From Streptomyces mobaraensis (GTDB lineage: Bacteria > Actinomycetota > Actinomycetes > Streptomycetales > Streptomycetaceae), in the NCBI RefSeq assembly GCF_020099395.1, contig NZ_CP083590.1, positions 3,162,001 through 3,226,000 of the forward strand: a stretch of DNA of 64,000 nucleotides, in the 5' to 3' direction. The notes below the pieces were generated by a model. It did no database searches. It was given only the letters and a program-made list of their open reading frames with translations, and had not been told where the DNA came from. The translations under genes and the position numbers were made by a program. This document shows positions 26,805-37,836 of the stretch, in pieces. Each line of letters starts with the position of its first letter. The first letter of the stretch is position 1.

Positions 26805-26870
26805 CGGCCCTCCCGCCCCCGGCGGCGGCCGGTCGCACCGCACCCCGCGGCACGGCATATCGTGCGGGGC

Positions 26871-27593
26871 ATGACCGGCACGCACCCCGTCCCCACACCC
26901 GCGCAAGCCGTGATCCTGGCCGGAGGCCAGGGGTCACGGCTTCGCCCTTACACCGACGACCGTCCCAAGCCGATGGTCGAGATCCCCGGCACCGGCATGC
27001 CGATCATCGGCCACCAGCTGGCCTGGCTCGCCGCCGAGGGCGTCACCGACGCCGTCGTCTCCTGCGGCCACCTCGCCGAGGTGCTCCAGGCGTGGCTCGC
27101 GTCGGCCGATCTCCCGCTGCGGGTGACGACGGTGGTCGAGAAGGAGCCGCTCGGCCGCGGCGGCGGCCTCCGGCACGCCGCCGCCTCGCTCCCCCACCCG
27201 GACCGGCCCTGGTACGCCACCAACGGGGACATCTGGACGCGGTTCTCGCTGCGCGAGATGGCCGCCTTCCACCACGAGCGGGACGCCACCGCGACCCTCG
27301 CCCTGGCCCGGCCCCGGATCCCCTGGGGTGCGGTGGAGACCGACGAGTTCGGGCACGTCCTGGACTTCATCGAGGCCCCGCCCTCGCCCTACCTGATCAA
27401 CGCGGGCGTCTACGTCTTCTCGGCGGACTTCGCCGGTCTGCTGCCCGAGCGCGGCGACCACGAGCGCACTACCTTCCCCCGCCTCGCCCGCGAACGGCGG
27501 CTGGCCGGCTACCCGTTGCCGCACGGCGCCTACTGGCGGGCCATCGACACGGCCAAGGACCTCACGGAGGCGGCCAGGGAACTCGCCGGCTGA
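26871..27593 (+). CDS. Sugar-phosphate nucleotidyltransferase family protein
   Basis: The protein is 240 residues. The nucleotide-binding signature AVILAGGQGSRLRPYTDDRPKPM is at the N-terminus, and the metal-binding Asp is probably in ATNGDIW. The end (HGAYWRAIDTAKDL) is typical of short GalU/RmlA-like transferases without the left-handed helix domain. It probably makes an NDP-sugar, but the substrate cannot be told. I chose ATG 26871 over the GTG nine bases upstream. Confidence 0.85.
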   Translation: MTGTHPVPTPAQAVILAGGQGSRLRPYTDDRPKPMVEIPGTGMPIIGHQLAWLAAEGVTDAVVSCGHLAEVLQAWLASADLPLRVTTVVEKEPLGRGGGLRHAAASLPHPDRPWYATNGDIWTRFSLREMAAFHHERDATATLALARPRIPWGAVETDEFGHVLDFIEAPPSPYLINAGVYVFSADFAGLLPERGDHERTTFPRLARERRLAGYPLPHGAYWRAIDTAKDLTEAARELAG

Positions 27594-27604
27594 CGCCCAC
27601 GGCA

Positions 27605-27648
27605 CGCGCCGCGGCCCCGTACCCGGGTGGGTACGAGGTCGCGGCGCG
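27605..27648. terminator. Bidirectional terminator hairpin
   Basis: A 20-base stem with two mismatches (CGCGCCGCGGCCCCGTACCC against its partner) and a 4-base loop lies between two convergent genes. Confidence 0.7.
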
Positions 27649-27661
27649 CGATACCGGTTCG

Positions 27662-29266
27662 TCAGCCCAGGAGGCCGCCGAGGGCGCCGCCACCGCCCGT
27701 CGTGCCGCCGGACGTTCCCGTGCCGCCCGACGTCGTCCCGCCGCCGCCCGAGCCTCCGGTGTTCGCGGCGCCCGAGGGGCTGTGCGGTGCCGCCGGGGCG
27801 GCGGGACGCTGGTGGGGCGTCCGGGTCGCGGGGCGCGGACCGCCGGTGCCGGCTTCCGCATGGCCGGAAGTCGCCGCTCCCGTGGGCGTCTTGACCGACC
27901 CGGGGACGGCCGGCTTCGCGCTCGGCGACGGCGACTTGTGGCCCGTGGCGCTCGGCCGGGGCGTCCCCGGCGTCGCGGGGCCGTGTGTCCCGCCGCGCGG
28001 GGAGGAACCGGCCGACGGACGCTGCGGCAGCGGCGAGCCGGGCAGGTTGTTGACCGGCGGGGCGGACGGGCCCGGGGCCGGAGCCGGCCGCGAGGAGCGG
28101 ACCGCGCCGCCGAGCATCGAACCGACCAGCAGGGAAAGGCCGATGAGCACCGTCGCCATGATCGTGCCGCGGCGCAGCACCCGCCGTCGCAGCTGCCCGA
28201 TCCCGGCCCGGGGGCCGAGCCGCCGCCACGCCTCGCTCGCGAGCCGGCCGTCGACGGAGTACACCGGGGCGCCCGCGATCACCAACGGGCTCCAGGCGGC
28301 CAGGTAGATGATGTCCGGCGCGTCGTAGGCCGGCACGGTCCGCCAGCTCACGGTGACCAGCAGGGTGGCCGAGAGCAGGACGCCGATGGCCGCGGCGAGG
28401 CGCTGCCAGAGGCCGAAGATGGTGAGGACGCCGACGATGATCTGGAGGAAGGCCACGGTCAGGCCCGCGCCCACCGGGTGGGCCAGCGCCAGCTCCCGGA
28501 GCGGGGCGGCGGCGGGCCAGGGGTGCAGGGAGGTCAGCCAGGTGACCATGGAGCCGCGTTTGCCGCCGTCGAAGTAGACGGGGTCGCAGAGCTTGCCCAT
28601 GCCGGCGTAGACGGAGATCAGCCCGAGGAAGACGCGCAGCGGCAGCAGGACGACGCCCAGGTTCATCCGGCGCCCGGGGTAGTAGGCGTGCAGGAGGGAG
28701 TCGCCGCGGTCGCGGCCTTCGCCCTCGTCGTCCTCGTCGGCCCAGTCGTCGCCGGCCTCGTCGAACCCGCCGTGGCCGTACGGCTGTTCGTCGAACGCGC
28801 CATGGGCCGTGCGGACGCCGCTGAGCAGCGGCTCCCCCGGCTCCAGGGGCCCGCGGGGGCCGATGACGGTGGTCGGGGCGTCGTCGACGCCGATCCGCGG
28901 CAGGACCTGGGTGGCCCCGGCCTCGCCGCCCCCGGCGGTGCGGGCGGCCCCGGACTCCCGTACGGCGTCGAGGAGCCGGGTCGGCGCCGCGTCCCCGGGC
29001 TCGGCCCGCCCGCTCCACACCACGGGGGCCCGGCGCCTGGCCGGGCCCTTGACGGTGGGCAGCTGCGCCGTGTCGGCGGCGACTCCGGCGTAGTGCCGGG
29101 CGGCGGCGTGCGGGGGACGCGCGAGCTGCACGCGGAAGCTCAGGTGGTTGCCGGAGACCTGCGCGGGGTCGGACGGGACTTTCACCGTACTCAGCGCGGG
29201 CTGGTCGTCGTACCCGGAAGAGCTTCCCCCCGTAGGTGTGCGGGGTGTTCTGGTGTCCACGCTCAT
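27662..29266 (-). CDS. DoxX-like membrane protein with long disordered termini
   Basis: The protein is 534 residues. A cytoplasmic disordered N-terminus of about 200 residues is followed by a DoxX-type four-helix core (about 200-370: RVFLGLISVYAGMGKL, VAFLQIIVGVLTIFGL, AAAIGVLLSATLLVTVSW), another helix near 385, and a Pro/Ser/Gly/Thr-rich tail of about 150 residues ending GGLLG. DoxX proteins are linked to thiol and sulfur redox balance. The tail is probably extracellular. ATG 29266. Confidence 0.82.
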   Translation of the reverse strand: MSVDTRTPRTPTGGSSSGYDDQPALSTVKVPSDPAQVSGNHLSFRVQLARPPHAAARHYAGVAADTAQLPTVKGPARRRAPVVWSGRAEPGDAAPTRLLDAVRESGAARTAGGGEAGATQVLPRIGVDDAPTTVIGPRGPLEPGEPLLSGVRTAHGAFDEQPYGHGGFDEAGDDWADEDDEGEGRDRGDSLLHAYYPGRRMNLGVVLLPLRVFLGLISVYAGMGKLCDPVYFDGGKRGSMVTWLTSLHPWPAAAPLRELALAHPVGAGLTVAFLQIIVGVLTIFGLWQRLAAAIGVLLSATLLVTVSWRTVPAYDAPDIIYLAAWSPLVIAGAPVYSVDGRLASEAWRRLGPRAGIGQLRRRVLRRGTIMATVLIGLSLLVGSMLGGAVRSSRPAPAPGPSAPPVNNLPGSPLPQRPSAGSSPRGGTHGPATPGTPRPSATGHKSPSPSAKPAVPGSVKTPTGAATSGHAEAGTGGPRPATRTPHQRPAAPAAPHSPSGAANTGGSGGGGTTSGGTGTSGGTTGGGGALGGLLG

Positions 29267-29347
29267 CTAACCGAGTGACCGGAGCTTAGGACACTGCCTT
29301 GACCGACACGGGTGTCCGAGACCCGTCAAGGCGGACAACGAGCGGGC

Positions 29348-29395
29348 CCGCAAGGGCCGGACGGGGCGGGAATCAGCCCGTCCGGGGCCTTGCGG
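29348..29395 (-). terminator. Terminator hairpin after rlmB
   Basis: An 18-19 base stem (CCGCAAGGGCCGGACGGG against CCCGTCCGGGGCCTTGCGG) lies 13 bases beyond the rlmB stop, so the DoxX gene downstream needs its own promoter. Confidence 0.7.
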
Positions 29396-29407
29396 ACGGC
29401 GGGAACC

Positions 29408-30358
29408 TCACGCCCGGCGGCGCGCCGCCTCGTACAGCACGACGCCCGCCGCGACACCGGCGTTCAGCGACTCGGCACCGCCCGGCATCGGGATCCGCAC
29501 CCGGAAGTCGCAGGTTTCGCCGACGAGCCGGGAGAGGCCCTTGCCCTCGCTGCCCACGACGATCACGACCGGGCCCTCCAGAGCGTCCAGCTCGTGCAGC
29601 TCGACGTCGCCGTCGGCGGCCAGGCCGACGACCATCAGGCCCTCCTTCTGGTACGCCTCCAGCATCCGCGTCATGTTGGTGGCGCGGGCCACGGGCGTCC
29701 GGGCGGCGGTGCCGGCCGAGGTCTTCCAGGCGCTGGCCGTCATGCCGGCCGCGCGCCGCTCCGGCACGACCACGCCGTGCCCGCCGAAGGCGGAGACGGA
29801 ACGGACGACGGCGCCGAGGTTGCGCGGGTCGGTGATGCCGTCGAGGGCGACGATCAGCGCGTCCTCGCCGTCGGCCTGGGCCGCCGCGGTGAGGTCCTCG
29901 GGGTGCGCGTAGTCGTACGGCGGCACCGAGAGGACCAGGCCCTGGTGGTTGAGCCCGTTGGTCATCCGGTCGAGCTCCGGACGCGGGGCCTCCATGAGGT
30001 TGAGGCCCTTCTCCGTGGCGAGCTGGATCGCCTCGCGGACGCGCTCGTCGTTGTCCAGGTACTGCTGGACGTAGAGCGTGGTCGCGGGGACGCCCTCGCG
30101 CAGCGCCTCGACCACCGAGTTGCGGCCGACGACGAGCTCGTTGGTGCCCTTGGGGCCGCCGCGGCGCGGGGCCGGGCGGCGGGCGGCCTGCTTGGCCGCG
30201 GCGTTGGCGACGCGGTTCTTCTTGTGGCCCTTGCGCATGTGCGCGGGCGGGGTCGGGCCCTTGCCCTCCAGGCCCCGGCGCCGCTGGCCGCCGCTGCCGA
30301 CCGTCGCGCCCTTCTTGTTGGACGTGCGGCGGTTCCTGCGCTGGCTGTTGCCGGCCAT
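29408..30358 (-). CDS. rlmB: 23S rRNA (guanosine-2'-O-)-methyltransferase RlmB
   Basis: The protein is 316 residues. A basic N-terminal extension (about 1-75, [14 protein letters not shown]...) precedes the substrate-binding domain and the SPOUT methyltransferase domain. Knot motifs are [30 protein letters not shown] and [20 protein letters not shown]. It methylates the ribose of a conserved guanosine in 23S rRNA. It lies 90 bases after cysS on the same strand, the usual actinomycete order. Confidence 0.93.
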   Translation of the reverse strand: MAGNSQRRNRRTSNKKGATVGSGGQRRRGLEGKGPTPPAHMRKGHKKNRVANAAAKQAARRPAPRRGGPKGTNELVVGRNSVVEALREGVPATTLYVQQYLDNDERVREAIQLATEKGLNLMEAPRPELDRMTNGLNHQGLVLSVPPYDYAHPEDLTAAAQADGEDALIVALDGITDPRNLGAVVRSVSAFGGHGVVVPERRAAGMTASAWKTSAGTAARTPVARATNMTRMLEAYQKEGLMVVGLAADGDVELHELDALEGPVVIVVGSEGKGLSRLVGETCDFRVRIPMPGGAESLNAGVAAGVVLYEAARRRA

Positions 30359-30448
30359 GGGGTCACCTGTTTCTTCACTGCCAGAGCCGCTGGCCGCGGC
30401 TCAGTAGACGTACGTACGAAAAGTGTCGCTCAGGACGGCGACCAATGC

Positions 30449-31837
<1,389 letters not shown>

Positions 31838-31979
31838 GGAACCAGGGTAGTGGGCCCACGGCAGTGCCCCGGGCGCCCGGCACCCTGATCCGTCCCTGAT
31901 CCGGACCCCCGGTGCCCTCGGGGGCGTGCGCGGCGGGGCGCGGAGCGGTCCGCGCGCGCCCGCTCGGCACGCTTTGCCC

Positions 31980-32072
31980 GCTATTTAATGTTTTGCGGCA
32001 AAAATGCAATTCCGCGTGGTAACTTCCCGGGCACACCTCGGGACCGGAGCGCCGCGGACACCAGGAGGGGCG
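31980..32072 (+). promoter_or_regulatory. AT-rich promoter and leader of the first acyltransferase
   Basis: GCTATTTAATG and TTTTG-CGG-CAAAA (31991-32003, a perfect inverted repeat) form an AT-rich island in very GC-rich surroundings. AGGAGG at 32063-32068 precedes the chosen TTG start. Confidence 0.45.
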
Positions 32073-33266
32073 TTGCACTCCACTCTGCCGGTACAACAGG
32101 ACCACCCCCAACCCCGGGCGCGGCCACCGGCACCCCCCGCGCGCCGCCCGGGCCGGCTGGCCGCCCTGGACGGGCTGCGGCTGTGCGCGGCGCTGATGGT
32201 CGTCGCGTACCACTGGATCGCCTTCGACAGCGGCGCCTGGGGCCACCGCTCCGCCCGCGCCCTCTTCCCCACCGCGTACCTGCCGGCCTCCTACGGCTGG
32301 CTGGGCGTCCAGCTCTTCTTCCTGATCAGCGGGTTCGTGATCTGCATGAGCGGCTGGGGCAAGGACGTCGGGCGGTTCGCCGTCTCCCGGATCACCCGCC
32401 TCTTCCCCGCCTACTGGTTCGCGGTGCCGCTGGTCGCCCTCGTCGTCCGGCTGTGGCCCGTGGTCAACTCCCCCACCGCCCTCCAGGACGTCGCCGTCAA
32501 CCTCACGATGCTCCAGGACCCCCTGGGAGTGGAACCGGTCGACGGCGTGTACTGGACCCTCTGGATCGAGGTCCGCTTCTACCTGCTGTTCGCGCTCGTC
32601 GTCCACAAGGGGCTCGACTACCGGCGCGTCGTGGCCTTCTGCGGGCTGTGGGGCGCCGGGGCGGTCGTCGCCCGGGTGACCGGCGACCCGCTGCTCGAAC
32701 GCGTCCTGCTGCCCTACGACTGCTGGTACTTCATCGCGGGCATCGCCTTCTACCTGATGTACCGCTTCCGCCCGGCCCCGCTCCTCTGGCTGATCGTCGG
32801 CGGCACCTTCCTCATCGCCCAGCACGACCTGCTGGTCGCGGAGCGCCGCGCGGAGGCGTACATGGGCCACCGGGTGCCCCACTGGCCCACCCTCGCCCTG
32901 GTCGGCGTGTTCTACCTCTCCGTGATGGCGGTCGCACTGGGGTGGACACGGCGGCTCGACTGGCGTTGGCTGTCCACCGCGGGTGCACTGACCTATCCCC
33001 TCTACCTGCTCCACGAGCGCGTCGGGTGGGTGGTCATCCGGCACGCGGACGGACACCTTCCGCGCCTGGTGCTGCTCCCTCTCCTGCTGGTGGGGGCGCT
33101 GACGGCCGCCTGGCTGGTGCACCGGGGGATCGAGCGCCCGCTGGCCCGCCGGCTCGGGGACGCGCTCCGGCGCGCCGTCACCCGGCGGGGAGCCGGGCCG
33201 CCGGGTGCCACCGGCACCGTCCGGTCACCCGGTCGTCACCGAACCGTCGGCGAAGGGCGTGGATGA
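32073..33266 (+). CDS. Acyltransferase family 3 membrane protein (first of tandem pair)
   Basis: The product is about 397 residues with ten or so membrane helices. It has the family 3 start RLAALDGLRLCAALMVVAYHW, including the conserved His, then FFLISGFVICMSGWG and ITRLFPAYWFAV. Such enzymes O-acylate cell-surface sugars, peptides or antibiotics. I chose TTG 32073 because AGGAGG lies just before it; an in-frame ATG at 32004 has no ribosome site. It shares long identical stretches with the next gene, so the pair is a tandem duplication. Confidence 0.85.
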   Translation: MHSTLPVQQDHPQPRARPPAPPARRPGRLAALDGLRLCAALMVVAYHWIAFDSGAWGHRSARALFPTAYLPASYGWLGVQLFFLISGFVICMSGWGKDVGRFAVSRITRLFPAYWFAVPLVALVVRLWPVVNSPTALQDVAVNLTMLQDPLGVEPVDGVYWTLWIEVRFYLLFALVVHKGLDYRRVVAFCGLWGAGAVVARVTGDPLLERVLLPYDCWYFIAGIAFYLMYRFRPAPLLWLIVGGTFLIAQHDLLVAERRAEAYMGHRVPHWPTLALVGVFYLSVMAVALGWTRRLDWRWLSTAGALTYPLYLLHERVGWVVIRHADGHLPRLVLLPLLLVGALTAAWLVHRGIERPLARRLGDALRRAVTRRGAGPPGATGTVRSPGRHRTVGEGRG

Positions 33267-33412
33267 ATACCACCATCCAGGGGAGACGGTGGAGAAAAAC
33301 AGGGACAGGAGACCACGGTCGCAGCCATGCGCACGTCCTCTGTGTCAGCATTCCCGCACGCCCCCGCTCTGTATGACGATCCGACTAGCCCACGGAAACG
33401 GAAGAGGACGAC

Positions 33413-34636
33413 ATGCGCTTCGCCAGGCGAGGTGAACTCGACGGCGCCCCACGAGCCGTCCGGCGCCCGGCACCCCGGCTCGCCGTACTGGACGGACTCC
33501 GTCTGGTGGCGGCCCTCATGGTCGTGGTCTTCCACTACACCGCCCTGCGCGGCGGCTGGGACCAGCACCCGGACAAGGTCTTCCCCGTCCTGCGGACGGT
33601 CACCCGCTACGGCTTCGTCGGCGTCGAGGTCTTCTTCCTGATCAGCGGGTTCGTGATCTGCATGAGCACCTGGGGGCGGTCGCTCGGCGACTTCGTGGTC
33701 TCCCGCGTCTCCCGGATCTACCCCGCCTACTGGTTCGCGGTCTTCCTCACCGCCGGGGTGATCACGCTGTGGCCGCAGGTGCGCAGCGTGGAGAGCTGGG
33801 ACGTCGTCCTCACCAACCTCACGATGGTCCAGGAGGCCTTCGGGGTGTGGGACGTGGACGGCGTCTACTGGACGCTGTTCATCGAGCTCAAGTTCTACGT
33901 CCTCTTCGCGATCGTGGTGGCCACCGGCGTCACGTACCGCAAGTGCGTCCTGTTCTGCGGCGTCTGGACCGTCGCGGCGGTCGTCGCCCCGCAGTCCGGC
34001 AGCAAGCTGCTGGAGATGTGGGCGACCCCGCTCTACACGCCCTACTTCGTGGCCGGCATCGCCTTCTACCTGATGCACCGGTTCAAGCCCACGGCGCTGC
34101 TGTGGGCCATCGTCACGGTCTCCCTGCTGATCGCGCTGCACGGGGTGCCCAAGCGGGTCGCCGACAACACCAACAGCAGCATCCCCACCTGGCCGGCCAA
34201 GCTGCTGGTGTTCGCGGCCTTCGTGATCATGGCGCTGATCGCGCTGGGGTACTTCAACCGGATCCAGTGGCGCTGGCTCACCACCGCCGGCGCGCTCACC
34301 TACCCGCTGTACCTGATCCACCAGTACATCGGCATGACCGTCATCCACGGCCTGCGCTCGTACATCCCGCCGTACCCGCTGGTGGCCGGCCTGATCGCGG
34401 TGATGCTGACGGCCGCCTGGCTGATCCACCGGTGCGTCGAACGCCCGGTGGGCAAACGCCTGAGGCGCGCGATGCAGCAGGGCATGGAGGAGATGCGCCG
34501 CAACTCCACCGTCCCCGCCCTGCGCGCACCCGACCCGCAGAGCGGCCTGACGATCCTCCAGGAGCCCCGCCACCCCAAGCCCTTCGAACCGGCCGACTCC
34601 GGCCGCGTGGGCGCCGGTACGGGCGACGCCGGCTGA
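33413..34636 (+). CDS. Acyltransferase family 3 membrane protein (second of tandem pair)
   Basis: The protein is 407 residues. It has the same architecture as its left neighbour: RLAVLDGLRLVAALMVVVFHYTAL with the conserved His, FFLISGFVICMSTWG, SRIYPAYWFAVFL, VDGVYWTLFIELKFY. The C-terminal cytoplasmic tail after the last helix is about 60 residues and differs from the first copy. ATG 33413 follows GAAGAGGAC. It is 146 bases after the first gene, possibly with its own promoter. Confidence 0.88.
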   Translation: MRFARRGELDGAPRAVRRPAPRLAVLDGLRLVAALMVVVFHYTALRGGWDQHPDKVFPVLRTVTRYGFVGVEVFFLISGFVICMSTWGRSLGDFVVSRVSRIYPAYWFAVFLTAGVITLWPQVRSVESWDVVLTNLTMVQEAFGVWDVDGVYWTLFIELKFYVLFAIVVATGVTYRKCVLFCGVWTVAAVVAPQSGSKLLEMWATPLYTPYFVAGIAFYLMHRFKPTALLWAIVTVSLLIALHGVPKRVADNTNSSIPTWPAKLLVFAAFVIMALIALGYFNRIQWRWLTTAGALTYPLYLIHQYIGMTVIHGLRSYIPPYPLVAGLIAVMLTAAWLIHRCVERPVGKRLRRAMQQGMEEMRRNSTVPALRAPDPQSGLTILQEPRHPKPFEPADSGRVGAGTGDAG

Positions 34637-34648
34637 CGGACGACCCCG

Positions 34649-34683
34649 CGCACGCGCCCGCCGGGGAACGGCGGGCGCGCACG
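34649..34683. terminator. Terminator hairpin between convergent genes
   Basis: A stem of at least 11 bases (CGCGCCCGCCG with CGGCGGGCGCG) and a short loop serve the acyltransferase gene and perhaps the convergent oxidoreductase gene. Confidence 0.65.
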
Positions 34684-34688
34684 GCCGC

Positions 34689-35087
34689 TCAGAGGCTGCC
34701 GACCACCTTGCGGGGCGAGACACGCACGACGACCCGCTCGGCGTCGTTCTTCGCGTCCGGGTTGAAGTCCGCGTACGCCTTGCCCGTGTACTTCCGGGAC
34801 AGCTCGTCGATGAGCTCCTGACCGCCCTCGGTGGTCAGGGTCGCTTCACCGCGGACCTCGGCGTAGGTGTAGGGGGCGTTCGGCGGGTTCACCATGACGG
34901 TGATCCGCGGGTCGCGGCGGAGGTTCTTCTCCTTGCGGCGCCCGGCGGTCGTGGAGATCAGCAGGTCGTCGCCGTCCCGCTTGACCCAGGTGACGGACAG
35001 CTGCGGGCTGCCGTCCGGCTGGACCGTGGCGACGGTGACGAAGGCGGGATTGTCGTCCAGGTACTGCTTCAGGTCGTCCGAGAGCAT
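34689..35087 (-). CDS. PPOX-class F420/FMN-dependent oxidoreductase-like protein
   Basis: The protein is 132 residues, a split-barrel flavin-binding fold: FVTVATVQPDGSPQLSVTWVKRDGDDLLISTT, RKEKNLRRDPRITVMV, YAEVRGEATL. This matches small actinobacterial PPOX-class proteins that use F420 or FMN. The substrate is unknown. ATG 35087. It stands alone between a convergent acyltransferase gene and the isoprenoid genes. Confidence 0.85.
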   Translation of the reverse strand: MLSDDLKQYLDDNPAFVTVATVQPDGSPQLSVTWVKRDGDDLLISTTAGRRKEKNLRRDPRITVMVNPPNAPYTYAEVRGEATLTTEGGQELIDELSRKYTGKAYADFNPDAKNDAERVVVRVSPRKVVGSL

Positions 35088-35205
35088 CCGGGCCCTTCCC
35101 TTGAGTGACGGGCGCGCGCCGGGCGGGCGCGCGCACGACGGAGTGTCGGTACCGGATCACGGTATGCCACCGTGCCGTCACACAAGGGCGTAACGCCCCA
35201 GGCGC

Positions 35206-35700
35206 TCAGCGCCGGTACACCAGCGCCGTCGCCACCGCCGCCAGGCCCTCCGCGCGGCCGGTCAGACCCAGCCCGTCGGTGGTCGTCCCGGAGACGGACA
35301 CCGGCGCGCCGACCGCCTCGGACAGCGCGCGCTGCGCCTCGGCCCGCCGCTTCCCGATCTTCGGCCGGACGCCGATGACCTGCACCGCCACATTGCCGAT
35401 CGCGAAGCCCTCGGCACGGACGATGCGGGCCGCCTCGGCCAGCAGGGTCACGCCGGAGGCACCCGACCACTCGGGCCGGTCGGTGCCGAAGTGGGCGCCC
35501 AGGTCGCCGACGCCCGCGGCAGAGAACAGCGCGTCGCAGGCGGCGTGCGCGGCGACGTCACCGTCGGAGTGGCCGGCGAGTCCGTGCGTCGCCCCCTCCC
35601 AGAGCAGGCCCGCGCACCACAGCTCGCGGCCCTCCTCGAAGGCGTGCACATCCGTGCCGATGCCCACCAGAGGCAGGAGCCCCGGGCTAAAAACCGTCAT
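35206..35700 (-). CDS. ispF: 2-C-methyl-D-erythritol 2,4-cyclodiphosphate synthase
   Basis: The protein is 164 residues, typical for IspF. The metal ligands are in GIGTDVHAF (Asp17, His19) and [10 protein letters not shown], and the substrate loop in [14 protein letters not shown]. It catalyses the fifth step of the MEP isoprenoid pathway. Its start overlaps the end of ispD by 14 bases in another frame, so translation is coupled. Confidence 0.95.
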   Translation of the reverse strand: MTVFSPGLLPLVGIGTDVHAFEEGRELWCAGLLWEGATHGLAGHSDGDVAAHAACDALFSAAGVGDLGAHFGTDRPEWSGASGVTLLAEAARIVRAEGFAIGNVAVQVIGVRPKIGKRRAEAQRALSEAVGAPVSVSGTTTDGLGLTGRAEGLAAVATALVYRR

Positions 35701-36481
35701 TTGCCCTCCTCCGGGCGATCACTGCCTCGGCCAGCACCAGGTCCAGCGGCCTGGTCACCTTGAACGCCTCCTCGTGGCCGGGGACGACCACGACGGGGAC
35801 GCCCAGCCGTTCGACCATCCCGGCGTCGTCGGTGGCGCCGTCGCCGACCGCCTTCCCGAACCGCGCGTGGGCCGCGTCCAGCGTGCGCCGGTCGAAGCCC
35901 TGGGGGGTCTGCACGGCGCGCAGCAGCGCGCGCTCCGGGGTGCCGGTGACCGTCTCGGGAGCGGTCGCGTCCGCCCCGTCCCGCGGGGCGACCTGCTTGA
36001 CCGTGTCGGCCAGCGGCAGGGCGGGCACCACGGCCGGGTGACCGGCGCGGACGGCCGCGACGACGGAGTCGACCGTGTCGACGGGGACGAGCGGGCGGGC
36101 CGCGTCGTGCACGAGGACGGTCCCGACGTCGTCGGGCAGCGCCCTCAGGCCCAGGCCCACGGACTCCTGCCGGGTGGCTCCGCCGGGGACGACCACCACC
36201 TCGGTCCGGTCGCCGGCGAGCGGGAACTCGTCGAGCAGGGACCGCACCTCGGCCTCGCCGTCCGGCGGGGCGACGACCACGACCAGGGAGACCGCCCGGG
36301 AGGCGGTCATGGCGCGGACGGCGCGGACCAGCATGGGCGTGCCGCTCAGGGCACGCAGCGCCTTGGGCGCGCCGGGGCCGAGCCGGACACCCCGTCCGGC
36401 CGCGGGGATCACCGCGGCGGTGCGGGGCGCGGGCACGCCGGAACGCTCCGGCCCGTCGGGAACAGTGGCTCGATCAGACAT
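35687..36481 (-). CDS. ispD: 2-C-methyl-D-erythritol 4-phosphate cytidylyltransferase
   Basis: The product is about 264 residues from ATG 36481. The nucleotide loop [31 protein letters not shown] and [17 protein letters not shown] are characteristic of IspD. It makes CDP-methylerythritol in the MEP pathway, upstream of IspF, whose gene it overlaps. The ribosome site before ATG 36481 is weak and the frame stays open upstream, so the start is uncertain. The open extension is not conserved-looking. Confidence 0.92.
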   Translation of the reverse strand: MSDRATVPDGPERSGVPAPRTAAVIPAAGRGVRLGPGAPKALRALSGTPMLVRAVRAMTASRAVSLVVVVAPPDGEAEVRSLLDEFPLAGDRTEVVVVPGGATRQESVGLGLRALPDDVGTVLVHDAARPLVPVDTVDSVVAAVRAGHPAVVPALPLADTVKQVAPRDGADATAPETVTGTPERALLRAVQTPQGFDRRTLDAAHARFGKAVGDGATDDAGMVERLGVPVVVVPGHEEAFKVTRPLDLVLAEAVIARRRANDGF

Positions 36482-36831
36482 CGCGTTGGCGTTCAGGTTT
36501 GCTTCCTCGGCCGAGTTGGGTATGGCCTGGGGGAACCCCGAGCGCGCAGGGCTCGGGACGTGCCGGGCGCTCACCGTGACCAGCCCCTTCCGTGAACGAC
36601 TGGTCCGGCCGCTCGCCCACCGGCGTCCGCGCACCGGCCCTCGGGGCGGTGGTACGGGCCATGGGTGGCACGGGCGGGGAAACACCGGTTCCCGGCCGGA
36701 GCAGAGATGCCGCAGCGCCCGTCGGACGAGCTTTCGTTCGTCGGCGGGCACCGCGGCACTTCCACGTCGCGACCTCTGCGTCGCACTTCTGTTGTGCGGC
36801 GGGGAGCCGGCACCTGAGCGTCAGGTGTGCG
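36482..36831. other. Gap between carD and ispD
   Basis: These 350 bases lie between two leftward genes. Open frames are compositional. It may contain an ispD promoter, but I see no convincing operator, hairpin or repeat. Confidence 0.35.
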
Positions 36832-37314
36832 TCAGGACGCGAGGACCTCGTCGAGCAGGGCCTCGGCCTTGTCCTCGTTCGTGTTCTCCGCGAGGGCGAG
36901 CTCGCTCACCAGGATCTGGCGGGCCTTGGCGAGCATGCGCTTCTCACCGGCGGACAGACCGCGCTCGCGCTCCCGGCGCCACAGGTCGCGCACGACCTCG
37001 GCGACCTTGATCACATCGCCGGAGGCGAGCTTCTCCAGGTTCGCCTTGTAGCGGCGGGACCAGTTCGTCGGCTCTTCGGCGTACGGCGCCCGAAGAACCT
37101 CGAAGACCCGGTCGAGCCCGTCCTGGCCGACCACATCGCGAACACCGACGAACTCCGCATTGTCCGCCGGCACCCGAACCGTCAGGTCACCCTGGGCGAC
37201 CTTCAGCACCAAGTAGGTCTTGTCCACGCCTTTGATCTGGCGAGTTTCGATGGCCTCGATCAGCGCGGCCCCGTGATGGGGATAGACCACGGTGTCGCCA
37301 ACCTTGAACGTCAT
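36832..37314 (-). CDS. carD: CarD family transcriptional regulator
   Basis: The protein is 160 residues. The N-terminal RNA polymerase-interaction domain ([23 protein letters not shown]) is followed by the helical DNA-minor-groove domain ([32 protein letters not shown], with the conserved Trp). CarD stabilises open promoter complexes, notably at rRNA promoters, and is essential in mycobacteria. ATG 37314 has GGAAGGGG upstream. It is upstream of ispD on the same strand, the usual actinobacterial order. Confidence 0.95.
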   Translation of the reverse strand: MTFKVGDTVVYPHHGAALIEAIETRQIKGVDKTYLVLKVAQGDLTVRVPADNAEFVGVRDVVGQDGLDRVFEVLRAPYAEEPTNWSRRYKANLEKLASGDVIKVAEVVRDLWRRERERGLSAGEKRMLAKARQILVSELALAENTNEDKAEALLDEVLAS

Positions 37315-37611
37315 GTGACAGGTACCCCTTCCGTGGCTATCCAGTCTAACACGGGAAGTGTTCGTTCTGAATGGCGTTTCCGCAGGTCAGGGCATATCTC
37401 GGGGCTTGACAACAACGGCCGGGACGTGCTGCGCGGGGGTTCCGGAAGCAGGTATTCGCAGGTCGGAGCGGTTGTCCGGGGCAAGCGAAACGGGCACGTT
37501 ACACGTACCGGGACGGGCCCGCGAGCGGTCGAACGTCCCGTTTTGCCGGGGTCCGGTCGCGGCAGTTCCGGTACTCCGTTCGGGGCGGCGGGGCCTTCCG
37601 CGCGCGCATTA

Positions 37612-37644
37612 CGGAATTGATCAAGCCGAACTTGATCAATTCCG
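37612..37644. promoter_or_regulatory. AT-rich perfect 14-base inverted repeat between carD and lipoprotein gene
   Basis: CGGAATTGATCAAG, a CCGAA spacer and CTTGATCAATTCCG form a perfect inverted repeat in the 522-base gap 37315-37836. It has no U-run and lies 193 bases from the lipoprotein start and 298 from carD, so a protein-binding site is likelier than a terminator. The rest of the gap shows no gene. Confidence 0.5.
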
Positions 37645-37836
37645 GAACTCGTTCCCCCTCACCGCTCACATTCCTTACCGATAATCCACCGGACACCTCC
37701 TCCGATAAGCCGGTGGTAGGACGCTCGACGGCCGAGTGGACCTTGAGGGGCGGGTCGGGTGCGGGGGCCAGGCGACGGCTCGGTAACCTAAGCCCGCTGA
37801 CACACCTCTTACTTCGTCCAAGGAGATGCCGCCGCC

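Noticed and set aside
37499..37696. 65-residue leftward open frame across the carD-lipoprotein gap
   Set aside because: It has no ribosome site, and its sequence includes the palindrome, which better explains conservation there.
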